From contig JASGKW010000009.1 in the NCBI GenBank assembly GCA_049840515.1, forward strand, positions 434,001 through 498,000: a stretch of 64,000 bases of DNA, read 5' to 3'. Shown one piece after another: positions 1-7,135 of this stretch; positions within the stretch are counted from its first letter, which is position 1; the number at the start of each line of letters is the position of its first letter. Position numbers and translations under genes: made by a program. The notes under the pieces are model-generated. The model searched no databases. It worked only from the letters and a program-made list of their open reading frames with translations, and had not been told where the DNA came from. This DNA is from Muricomes sp049840515. Lineage in GTDB: Bacteria > Bacillota > Clostridia > Lachnospirales > Lachnospiraceae.

Positions 1-78
1 CATCACACTCCCCGAAATCATAATCGTTCCTGCTAAAGCAGAAAGAATCAATTTCTGCTTTACACTTGTTGTTTTCAT
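1..78 (-). CDS. N-terminus of an exported protein (partial, runs off the window)
   Basis: Only the first 26 codons are in the window. They read as a Lys-containing start followed by a hydrophobic stretch (MKTTSVKQKLILSALAGTIM), which is a typical Sec signal peptide. A good Shine-Dalgarno (AGGAGG on the minus strand, about 80-90) lies just upstream of the ATG at 78. The gene is divergent from the PerR-like regulator. The mature part is not visible, so no function is proposed. Confidence 0.6.
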   Translation of the reverse strand, partial: MKTTSVKQKLILSALAGTIMISGSVM

Positions 79-155
79 ATAAAACCTCCTTATAAGTGTT
101 TTTATCTTTTGTAGGAAGTTCTAATTGTTACATAATTGTTAAATTTATTACGTTG

Positions 156-175
156 TTATTATAGCAATCATAATA
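156..175. promoter_or_regulatory. Imperfect AT-rich palindrome, possible operator of the divergent exported-protein gene
   Basis: TATTAT and ATAATA arms flank a 7-base centre in the region between the exported-protein gene and the PerR-like regulator. Its position about 80-100 bp upstream of the minus-strand start and its base composition would suit a Fur/PerR-family operator, but it does not match the Bacillus PerR or Fur box closely. Low confidence. Confidence 0.2.
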
Positions 176-335
176 CCGTATGTCAACCATTTTACTAAAT
201 TTTCACTCTACACTCTTCGACATTGTTTATAATATTCTTTTCAATTAATATACTTCTTTTATCTATTTATTAATTATTTTGTAACATTTTATGTAATCTA
301 TTCCTCTCATTTTAAAAAATTTTTTTTAAATGCTA

Positions 336-364
336 TTGACATTTTATCTGGTTTATATTATATT
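336..364 (+). promoter_or_regulatory. Sigma-A promoter of the PerR-like regulator
   Basis: A perfect -35 TTGACA (336-341) and a -10 TATATT (359-364) are separated by 17 bases. They lie about 55 bp upstream of the TTG start at 419. The leader between them contains an AT-rich stretch (381-395) with only weak resemblance to a PerR box, so autoregulation is possible but unproven. Confidence 0.65.
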
Positions 365-418
365 TTAAAGGCAGTAACAATTACTATTATTAATTTTATA
401 GTTTGAAAGGAGGTCCCA

Positions 419-814
419 TTGACAGCTTTAAAATACAGCCGGCAACGAGAATCCATTAAAAAGTACCTGATGGAGACAAAAGACCACCCCACTGCTGATA
501 CCGTTTACTTTCACGTAAAGAAAGAATTTCCTAATATAAGTTTAGGAACCGTGTACAGGAATTTAAATTTGCTGACAGAGCTTGGGGAGGCAGTCAAAAT
601 TCCCTCTCAGGACGGCGGTGACAGATTTGATGGAAAATTAGAGCCACACAATCACTTTTTCTGTACCAGCTGCGGTAAAGTTATGGATTTAAATCTTGAT
701 ATGAAAAATATAGAAGAATTAAATAATACTGCCGCACAACATTTTGATGGTATCATAGAAACCAGCACCACCATTTTTTATGGCAAATGCAGTGACTGCA
801 TTTCAAAGCCATAG
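419..814 (+). CDS. perR: Fur-family regulator, PerR-like
   Basis: This 131-residue protein is of normal length for the Fur family. It has an N-terminal winged helix (about residues 1-80, with the motif SLGTVYRNLNLL) and a C-terminal metal-binding dimerisation domain. The stretch GGDRFDGKLEPHNHFFC supplies the Asp and His ligands used by PerR for regulatory metal. The pairs CTSC and CSDC form the structural Zn(Cys)4 site. The start is a TTG at 419, preceded by AAAGGAGG at good spacing. It lies directly upstream of a reverse rubrerythrin, the usual PerR target in clostridia, so a peroxide-sensing repressor is the likely role. A Fur or Zur assignment cannot be ruled out from sequence alone. Confidence 0.85.
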   Translation: MTALKYSRQRESIKKYLMETKDHPTADTVYFHVKKEFPNISLGTVYRNLNLLTELGEAVKIPSQDGGDRFDGKLEPHNHFFCTSCGKVMDLNLDMKNIEELNNTAAQHFDGIIETSTTIFYGKCSDCISKP

Positions 815-852
815 TAAAAACGAAGGATGTCCTCCATAATACCCTACGTGAT

Positions 853-883
853 TAATACAAGGTGTATCATGCACCTTGTATTA
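853..883. repeat. 12-bp-arm inverted repeat between the regulator and reverse rubrerythrin
   Basis: TAATACAAGGTG pairs perfectly with CACCTTGTATTA across a 7-base loop. No clear T-tract follows on either strand, so it is not a textbook intrinsic terminator. It may be a terminator-like hairpin, a 5' UTR structure of the rubrerythrin message, or an operator. Confidence 0.5.
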
Positions 884-942
884 AAAATAAAATACCATTC
901 AGGTATAAACATTATAAAATTATAAAGAAGGAGATTTTAACT

Positions 943-1485
943 ATGAAAAAATTTGTATGTACAGTATGTGGTTACGTTCACGAAGGAGATGCCGCACCGG
1001 CAGAATGTCCAATTTGTAAAGCACCTGCATCAAAATTTAAAGAGCAGGCTGGCGAGAGAACATGGGCTGCAGAGCACGTTGTAGGCGTAGCTCAGGGCGT
1101 AAGCGAAGATATTCTTGCTGATTTGAGAGCTAACTTTGAAGGAGAGTGTTCAGAAGTAGGTATGTATCTTGCAATGTCAAGAGTTGCCCACAGAGAAGGA
1201 TATCCTGAAATCGGACTGTACTGGGAGAAAGCAGCTTTTGAAGAGGCCGAACATGCTGCTAAATTTGCAGAATTATTGGGTGAGGTCGTAACAGACAGCA
1301 CAAAGAAAAACCTGGAAATGAGAGTAGATGCTGAGAACGGCGCTACAGCAGGAAAATTTGACCTGGCAAAACGTGCAAAAGAGCAGAATCTGGACGCAAT
1401 TCATGATACAGTACATGAAATGGCAAGAGATGAGGCCCGTCATGGAAAAGCATTTGAAGGTCTGTTAAAGAGATACTTCGGCTAG
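943..1485 (+). CDS. Reverse rubrerythrin (rubredoxin domain first)
   Basis: The 180-residue protein starts with a rubredoxin-like iron site (FVCTVCGYVHEG and AECPICKAP, residues about 3-33) followed by a ferritin-like four-helix di-iron domain. Ligand motifs visible are EGECSE, EEAEH and ARDEARH. In classical rubrerythrin the order is the opposite, so this is the reverse type known from clostridia, where it acts as an NADH-linked H2O2/O2 reductase in the PerR regulon. The ATG at 943 is chosen because AGAAGGAGA sits just before it and the rubredoxin domain begins there; an upstream in-frame ATG at 862 lies inside the hairpin and lacks a ribosome site. Cytoplasmic, oxidative-stress defence. Confidence 0.92.
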   Translation: MKKFVCTVCGYVHEGDAAPAECPICKAPASKFKEQAGERTWAAEHVVGVAQGVSEDILADLRANFEGECSEVGMYLAMSRVAHREGYPEIGLYWEKAAFEEAEHAAKFAELLGEVVTDSTKKNLEMRVDAENGATAGKFDLAKRAKEQNLDAIHDTVHEMARDEARHGKAFEGLLKRYFG

Positions 1486-1548
1486 TCCCTGATTACCCCT
1501 CTTAAAAATAAATAAATGACCCCTGCGGGCCATTTACAATCCTCCACA

Positions 1549-1596
1549 TCCTCCAATAAGAATATTTATAATAAACTTATTGGAGGATATTTATTT
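1549..1596 (+). terminator. Intrinsic terminator after reverse rubrerythrin
   Basis: TCCTCCAATAAG (1549-1560) pairs perfectly with CTTATTGGAGGA (1576-1587) and is followed by a T-rich run. It separates the plus-strand rubrerythrin from the convergent diguanylate cyclase. Confidence 0.7.
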
Positions 1597-1614
1597 CATT
1601 ATTTTCTGGAATTT

Positions 1615-3132
1615 TTAGGTAACTGCCTCTTTGGCAATGTAAAGGCTGGTCTGGTTGCGTCCTCTGCTTTTAGAGAGGTACAGAGCCTCGTCTGCTTGGG
1701 CAAGCAGGCTTTCCAGTGTCTGGCTGTCCCCATTGGGATGATGGGCAACGCCAATACTGATTGTAACACGAACGCTCTGGTCTCCGCAGTGGATTTCCAT
1801 GCCTTCAATAGCTTCACGGACTTTCTCCGCCGCGGCTACTGCCTGTGTATCGGAAATATTTGCAAGCAGCACTGCAAATTCCTCACCGCCATACCGGCCG
1901 ACGATATCACCTTTACGGAAATGCTGCCTTATTACATCAGCGACAGCTTGTAGTACCGCGTCACCACAAGGATGGCCATAAGTATCATTGACCTGTTTGA
2001 AATGATCCAAATCAAACATCAGCAGGGCATGGCCAGGTGTTTTTGCTTTTCCCTCATCCAGGGAATCCCTCACACGTTCAAAGAATGTACCCCGGTTGTA
2101 CACTCCTGTCAGTGCATCCACCGTAGCCTGGCGCTGAGGTTTTCGAGCAGTCTGTTTTCCACTGTAATATTTCGGAAAACAATGCATATCGCGCTGTTCT
2201 TCGTGTCATGTAAGTATTGGGTTTGTGGTGATTTTATAATGCTGTTCCTCGCCGTCCGCCATTATGCGCAGCTCACCTTCTTTTTTAAAATTCCTTACGT
2301 CCTCCATTGATTCTCCGGGCGCCAGGGTAGCAAGCTCCGGGAACAGCCGTCTTGCCGACAGATTCGCATCCAGAAAACGAAAGTCCTCATCACATACAAC
2401 AAAAGCGTCCTCCAGCTCATCCATTACCTGTGCACGCGCAAGCGGAAGTACATCCAGCATATCATGTGCCAGGGTAGAATAGAGAAGAACTGCCATGGAC
2501 GTGACGTAAGCAATCGGTGTAAAATCATAACTATGGTCATTTCCCCAGAAGACAAAGGATATATTGGCAACAAGCGGAGCCAGCCATCCGGCAAACAGCA
2601 CAAGGCTCTGGCGTCTTTGCCTCTTGCTTCCATTTATAATCCGCTCGAGGATAAGATGAAGACTTAAAACAATACAAATATAATTTAGGACAGTGCCCAG
2701 GTAGTATGTAATGCCGTCTGTGTGCTGTACACTGGCTATATATCCGTTGGACGCATACCATATATCTGCATAGTGCAGACGCACAAGCGGAAATGCCTCC
2801 AGTGCAAGCATAGAAAGCACGGGGATTACAAAAAATACGGCGTGCTTTATGGACGAAAATCTCTTTTTCCCGTAAAATTCCCTGAAAAACAGATATGTCA
2901 GAGGCAGAATAAATGGTCCACCCATGTACTGCACGCGGATACCATAAAAAGCTGTTTCCAATGTGGGCGCTGTAATCTCAAGAAGATTACCAAAAACAAA
3001 AAAGAGATTGGCGACAGAGAGAAGGATTAGAAAAAAAGACTTTTCAACCGTGTGTTTGACAATGGCATACACCATCATCAGAGCTGTGACTGTCACTGAC
3101 AGCATAATAGCTAAAATAAACAAATTAAACAT
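1615..3132 (-). pseudogene. 7TM sensor-PAS-GGDEF diguanylate cyclase with two compensating frameshifts
   Basis: The N-terminal part (about residues 1-220) has seven hydrophobic segments of the histidine-kinase-type 7TM sensor class. A PAS-like region follows (DAFVVCDEDFRFLDANLSARR), then a GGDEF domain with the GGEEF active site (RYGGEEFAVLL) and TVDALTGVYNRGTFF, so it should make c-di-GMP at the membrane. The reading frame reaches TGA at 2206-2208. In the next frame the minus strand continues as HDTKNSAICIVFRNITVEN and RLLENLSA, exactly the expected linker, then returns to the original frame near 2128-2132 (AQATVDALTG). One extra base near 2211 and one missing base near 2130 explain everything. 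Either the gene is recently damaged or the sequence contains errors; all catalytic motifs are intact. An intrinsic terminator lies past its 3' end. Confidence 0.8.
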
Positions 3133-3281
3133 ACTTTTATCCCTCCCCGTAAGACCGCTCTGACCTGCCCTCCATCAGCTTTCACCGCTTATCTTTGGAA
3201 AGGTCATTTAAAGTAATTCTACATCAAATATCGACTAAAAGAAACAAAATCTTTTTAATTTTACAATAAAAAACAAGAGCA

Positions 3282-3310
3282 TTGATTCAAAAAAGTTAAA
3301 ATGCTATAAT
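3282..3310 (+). promoter_or_regulatory. Promoter of rubrerythrin
   Basis: A -35 TTGATT (3282-3287) and a consensus -10 TATAAT (3305-3310) are spaced by 17 bases, about 30 bp before the start codon. Confidence 0.6.
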
Positions 3311-3341
3311 AATTATATTATAAAAAAAAGGAGGATTCACT

Positions 3342-3878
3342 ATGTCTAAGTACACAGGAACAAAAACAGAAAAAAACCTTATGGAAGCATTCTCAGGGGA
3401 ATCTCAGGCGCGCAATAAGTATACATACTATGCATCTGCTGCCAAAAAAGCAGGATACGAACAAATTTCCGAGATTTTCTTAGAGACTGCTGGTCAGGAA
3501 AAAGAGCATGCGAAATTGTGGTTCAAGGAATTTCATGGTATCGGTGACCTGGATGCTAACCTGGTAGACGCTGCTGCCGGCGAGCACTATGAGTGGACAG
3601 ATATGTATGACCGCATGGCTAAAGAAGCTGAGGAAGAAGGTTTTACAGAACTGGCTGCTAAATTTAGAGGTGTAGCTCTTGTAGAGGCTGCTCACGAGAA
3701 ACGTTATCAGAAAATTCTTGAGCATTTTCGTGCAGGACAGACATTTAAAGATGATGCTCCTCTTGGATGGAAATGTGCTAACTGCGGATTTATATATCAG
3801 GGAAATGAAGCTCCTGAAGTATGTCCAGTATGTGCTCATCCCCGTGCATATTTTGAAAGAAAAGCTGAAAACTACTAA
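3342..3878 (+). CDS. rbr: Rubrerythrin (classical domain order)
   Basis: This 178-residue protein has an N-terminal ferritin-like di-iron domain (ESQARNKYTYYA, GQEKEHAK, EAAHEKRY) and a C-terminal rubredoxin site (WKCANCGFIY and EVCPVCAHP). It reduces hydrogen peroxide in anaerobes. It is a stand-alone transcription unit with its own promoter and terminator. Together with the reverse rubrerythrin and PerR-like regulator 2 kb upstream, it gives the locus a peroxide/oxygen defence character. A strong GGAGG precedes the ATG. Confidence 0.95.
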   Translation: MSKYTGTKTEKNLMEAFSGESQARNKYTYYASAAKKAGYEQISEIFLETAGQEKEHAKLWFKEFHGIGDLDANLVDAAAGEHYEWTDMYDRMAKEAEEEGFTELAAKFRGVALVEAAHEKRYQKILEHFRAGQTFKDDAPLGWKCANCGFIYQGNEAPEVCPVCAHPRAYFERKAENY

Positions 3879-3919
3879 GAACCAGACAGTTACTCTTTCC
3901 AAAAATAGGATACCTTTTA

Positions 3920-3964
3920 AAAAAGTTACGGCTCTCCCTAATGAGAAGGCCGTAACTTTTTTTT
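3920..3964 (+). terminator. Terminator between rubrerythrin and the GIY-YIG gene
   Basis: AAAGTTACGG pairs with CCGTAACTTT and is followed by a long T-run on the plus strand. The 3' end of the convergent GIY-YIG ORF overlaps it. Confidence 0.8.
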
Positions 3965-4204
3965 ATCTGAAACCAACAGCGCAATTTTCTGGCTTCTGGA
4001 CATCTGCTTGATAGAATATTCTCTTTTCATGGCTTCTTCCTTCGTCTGAAAGGATTCAAAATATGCCAGTTCCACAGGTCTTCGTGCCTTTGTGTATTTT
4101 GCACCTTTCCCTGCATTGTGGTCACGCACTCTCTTTTCCAGATCATTTGTCCACCCTGTATACAGACTTCCATCCTTACATTTTAATATGTATGTGTAAT
4201 TCAT
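3938..4204 (-). CDS. GIY-YIG nuclease-superfamily protein
   Basis: The 88-residue single-domain protein begins MNYTYILKCKDGSLYTGWTN, the GIY-YIG signature (Y-Y-I...Y-T-G), followed by the conserved Arg in DLEKRVRDHN and the KGAKYT and RRPVEL motifs of the small YhbQ/UPF0213 family. The start at 4204 is preferred over 4222 because it follows AGAAGGGG and matches the family's N-terminus. The last residues extend into the rubrerythrin terminator. Members are thought to act on nucleic acids, but a specific role is not established. Confidence 0.85.
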   Translation of the reverse strand: MNYTYILKCKDGSLYTGWTNDLEKRVRDHNAGKGAKYTKARRPVELAYFESFQTKEEAMKREYSIKQMSRSQKIALLVSDKKKLRPSH

Positions 4205-4289
4205 AACCCCTTCTCTTCCCACTGTGCCGCGTTAGCTCGTTTGTTAATACTATATTATTATCACCCTTCATCTCCATTGTCAACACTGT

Positions 4290-4327
4290 AAAAAGAGGAT
4301 GTTGACCATAAAATCAACACCCCCTCC
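4290..4327 (-). terminator. Terminator of the spoIIQ-like gene
   Basis: On the minus strand a GGTGTTGA/TCAACATCC hairpin is followed by a T-run, just after the stop of the M23-like gene. Confidence 0.7.
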
Positions 4328-4329
4328 CA

Positions 4330-5073
4330 TTATGAATCCATAAAATCCATCGGATTTACAGGTTTTCCATCTTTTAGTATTTCAAAGTAAAGGTTTGGAC
4401 CTTCCACGCTGTAGTATTTTGTGGGTTCACTTATATATCCCACTGTCTGTCCGGCATCCACATAAGAACCGATTTCTACAGGAACTTCTTTCAGCTGTCC
4501 ATATACGGCACTGTATCCATTTCCCATATCAAGGGTGACAGTCAGTCCCGTCTGAGCAGATTGTTCTATGTTCGTCACAATCCCTGGCGCTGAAGCCCCG
4601 ATCATTTCTCCAACTTTTCCGCCGATAACCAACGCTGGATTATATTTGTACTGTTCCAATGTGGAAAAATATACTGTTTTATCCATGCTGTAGTTGATTA
4701 ATACAGCTCCGCTGGCCGGCCATGCAAGCAGGCTGTCCTCACTGAAATATACCTGCGCTGCGTTTCCCGCTGCACCTGTATCTGCTGCCGCATCATTCTG
4801 AGTATTCTGTTCTTTGTCCTTTGTATCATTTTCTGTGGATGTATTACTTTCTGCTTCAGGCAGGACAATATCATTTGCTGTCGTTGCCTCACTTTTTTCT
4901 TTTGCAAGTTCTCTTGATTGTTCCTCGGCTTTCGCAAGCTGTTCATCCATCTTTTTCTCATAATTGTTGAATGTATATGCTCCTACCATCACAATTACAG
5001 CAACAAAACAGATTACGATTCCGACTGCTGCGCCCTTTCCTTTTAGTGAAAATGGCCTTTCATTCTTATTCAT
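4330..5073 (-). CDS. spoIIQ: SpoIIQ-like M23-domain sporulation protein
   Basis: The 247-residue protein has a short cytoplasmic N-terminus, one transmembrane helix (about residues 15-35: AAVGIVICFVAVIVMVGAYT), a long Ser/Thr/Asn/Gln-rich linker and a C-terminal LytM/M23 fold (about 145-247). The catalytic HxGxD and HxH motifs are not present: the equivalent stretch reads NGYSAVYGQL, with Gln at the expected His. It is therefore probably a structural rather than hydrolytic member, as SpoIIQ is in Bacillus, where it joins SpoIIIAH across the septum during engulfment. It lies directly downstream of spoIID, a common clostridial pairing. The start at 5073 is chosen on the AGAGGTG ribosome site. 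Confidence 0.75.
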   Translation of the reverse strand: MNKNERPFSLKGKGAAVGIVICFVAVIVMVGAYTFNNYEKKMDEQLAKAEEQSRELAKEKSEATTANDIVLPEAESNTSTENDTKDKEQNTQNDAAADTGAAGNAAQVYFSEDSLLAWPASGAVLINYSMDKTVYFSTLEQYKYNPALVIGGKVGEMIGASAPGIVTNIEQSAQTGLTVTLDMGNGYSAVYGQLKEVPVEIGSYVDAGQTVGYISEPTKYYSVEGPNLYFEILKDGKPVNPMDFMDS

Positions 5074-5115
5074 ATTCATCACCTCTGGCTATATTTTTGC
5101 CAGAAAAGTGACGCC

Positions 5116-6105
5116 TTATTCTATTTTTGTAAATATTTCTCCGCCATCTGTAAGATTTGTTCCTTCAAAAAAATTCTGAAGAATTTCTTCATAACTTTTC
5201 CCCTCTTTAGCCAGCTCATTTGCCGTCCACTGGCTCATACCAAGGCCATGACCTATCCCTACAGTGGTGATACGCATTCTGCCATCTGCATCCTGCAAAG
5301 AGAATGCACTGGAGGCCAGAGAGAGAGCTTCTCTGAACTGTTCTCCTGTACACACGGTATCTCCGATTCGCATTTTAGACACATAGCCGGCGGAATCATA
5401 TTCCTGAACTTCAAAGTCTGAAAAATGATAAGTCTTCTCTGCACTATCTTTGTCGACAGCCACCAAAAAAGGCTGACATTTTGCCTGAATCTCTTTGTAG
5501 TCCAGATTATAAACATGCATCTCATCCTCAGCTTCTTTATCTTTGGGACATTCTCTCACAACAAGATATGGGTAATCTGCATTTCCAAGAACTTCCTGCC
5601 CGCTTCTCGTTTTTCCATTGCTGGATTGATGAAATGGCACCATAGCGTAAGTCTCATTATAGTATAGCACCTGATTTGATGTTTCATCCATGGCCTTTTT
5701 CAATTTGGTATAACAGGCCTCATACTCTTTTGCTCCCCATTTCTTTTCCAGCTCCTTCAGGGTGAGATAATTATTTTCCAGCACCTTTTTATCCTGGCTG
5801 TCCAGTCTCTGGTATAAATTAGTCCTGATAATTACGGCCTGAGCTTTCAATGCCTCTAATTCATATGTATCGGGCATTTCTTTTGCCAGTGTTCCGATAA
5901 AATATTCTTCCCAGGGAACCTTCACTATTTTTTCGTCGCCGGTCTCAGACACCTTTTTTACCTGTACATAAGTGCCCCCATTTTTTCCTATCACCTCCAT
6001 ATTTTTGCCATTTACAAAAACGGCAACCACATAGGGAAGTAAAATTAAAATAATCAAAAACGAACAAACAGTTTTAAATTTGCTTCGCATATAACGTTGT
6101 CCCAT
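5116..6105 (-). CDS. spoIID: Stage II sporulation protein D (SpoIID/LytB)
   Basis: The 329-residue protein has an N-terminal membrane anchor (FKTVCSFLIILILLPYVVAV) and the SpoIID domain with VPWEEYFIGTLAKEMP, the AQAVIIRTNLYQR core and the C-terminal GIGHGLGMSQW signature. SpoIID is the lytic transglycosylase of the SpoIIDMP engulfment machine, acting on septal peptidoglycan. The ATG at 6105 is chosen because GGAGGG sits 7 bases upstream; the longer frame to 6168 has no ribosome site. It is followed by the spoIIQ-like gene, so both parts of an engulfment module lie together. Confidence 0.9.
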   Translation of the reverse strand: MGQRYMRSKFKTVCSFLIILILLPYVVAVFVNGKNMEVIGKNGGTYVQVKKVSETGDEKIVKVPWEEYFIGTLAKEMPDTYELEALKAQAVIIRTNLYQRLDSQDKKVLENNYLTLKELEKKWGAKEYEACYTKLKKAMDETSNQVLYYNETYAMVPFHQSSNGKTRSGQEVLGNADYPYLVVRECPKDKEAEDEMHVYNLDYKEIQAKCQPFLVAVDKDSAEKTYHFSDFEVQEYDSAGYVSKMRIGDTVCTGEQFREALSLASSAFSLQDADGRMRITTVGIGHGLGMSQWTANELAKEGKSYEEILQNFFEGTNLTDGGEIFTKIE

Positions 6106-6190
6106 AAAAAAGCCCTCCATATCTAAGTATATGAATGACATGAGGGAGTTTATGTTCCGGTGCCACAATTTTTATAATTATTTTTAATCA

Positions 6191-6222
6191 GGGGGCTTTG
6201 CAGATATACCCGCAAAGCCCCC
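6191..6222 (-). terminator. GC-rich hairpin after the ileS-glgP-membrane protein transcript
   Basis: GGGGGCTTTGC pairs with GCAAAGCCCCC. It lacks a strong T-tract but lies between the stop at 6257 and the spoIID start, so it probably ends the upstream transcript. Confidence 0.5.
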
Positions 6223-6256
6223 CTAATCCTACTATCTAACAGGAACTATATAAAAA

Positions 6257-7132
6257 TTATTCTGTTGTATCAGGATGATCTTGTTTTTCTGTATATTCGT
6301 CATATGTCTCAGAACCCTGAGGTTTTTCTGTTTCTACAGTCTCTTTTGTCTCTGTAGTTTCTTTTGCCTCAGCAGTTTCATCTGTATTTGCCGCTGCCGG
6401 CTCAGCTTCTTTATAAGACGGCTGTTCTGGCACATTTCCCACAGGAACTACAAAAGGTGTAGGCTGCACAAAAGGAGTTCCTAAATCTGGTTCCATTCCC
6501 GGATTAAAGTCCTTATTTCTCATAATAAAGAAGCAGATAGACTCATAGAGAGGAACTAACAGACACAGCACTCCATGCACGATAGACATGTTCTTTGTTG
6601 TAAAATTCCCCAGAATCTGATGATTGATAAGCACTCTAAATGTGCTGTACACTGCACCGTATAAAATATATACCAAAATAAGTATAATGAACATTACCAT
6701 AAATCCCATAATTGCACCTGCACTTATATCCGGTATATAAGAGCCTGCATAAGGATTTGACGCTAATGAGCCAATCATCGGAACAATTGTAACTATCCAC
6801 ATTATGATATATAACACAAAACTGATTGCTCCAAAAATAAATGGCAGTGCAAGAAACCAGATTCCCGGGTTCTTCACAGATTTTGATTTCAAATTAATCT
6901 CTCCTGCCAGTTCGCCCTGAAGATACTTTCTTGCAAATGGGATAAATGCCAGCCATGGATAATCCTTTCCCTGGCGTTTTGCGATAGTGTACATCCCAAT
7001 TCCTTTAAATATATAGCTGATAATGCCAAAAATGCAATACAATACAAATATAATTCCATAAATAGCCAATATACCTGTTGCTACCGAGTCAGCTCCATAA
7101 TAACCATAATTATTATAATAATTCATTGACAC
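6257..7132 (-). CDS. Polytopic membrane protein of unknown function
   Basis: The 291-residue protein has about five hydrophobic segments (near residues 18-45, 92-118, 135-165 and 180-205), a Tyr/Asn-rich N-terminus and a low-complexity, Glu/Thr/Pro-rich tail (about 235-291). The segment IAKRQGKDYPWLAFIPFARKYLQGELAG resembles a small family of uncharacterised Firmicute membrane proteins. It starts 3 bp after the glycogen phosphorylase stop, so the two are almost certainly co-transcribed. No function can be assigned. Confidence 0.7.
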   Translation of the reverse strand: MSMNYYNNYGYYGADSVATGILAIYGIIFVLYCIFGIISYIFKGIGMYTIAKRQGKDYPWLAFIPFARKYLQGELAGEINLKSKSVKNPGIWFLALPFIFGAISFVLYIIMWIVTIVPMIGSLASNPYAGSYIPDISAGAIMGFMVMFIILILVYILYGAVYSTFRVLINHQILGNFTTKNMSIVHGVLCLLVPLYESICFFIMRNKDFNPGMEPDLGTPFVQPTPFVVPVGNVPEQPSYKEAEPAAANTDETAEAKETTETKETVETEKPQGSETYDEYTEKQDHPDTTE

Positions 7133-7135
7133 CTC

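Noticed and set aside
862..942. Longer reverse rubrerythrin start at the ATG at 862
   Set aside because: It lies inside the hairpin, lacks a ribosome site and adds 27 residues that are not part of the family.
3480..3902. 140-codon ORF antisense to rubrerythrin
   Set aside because: A shadow of the strongly supported rubrerythrin gene; no ribosome site.
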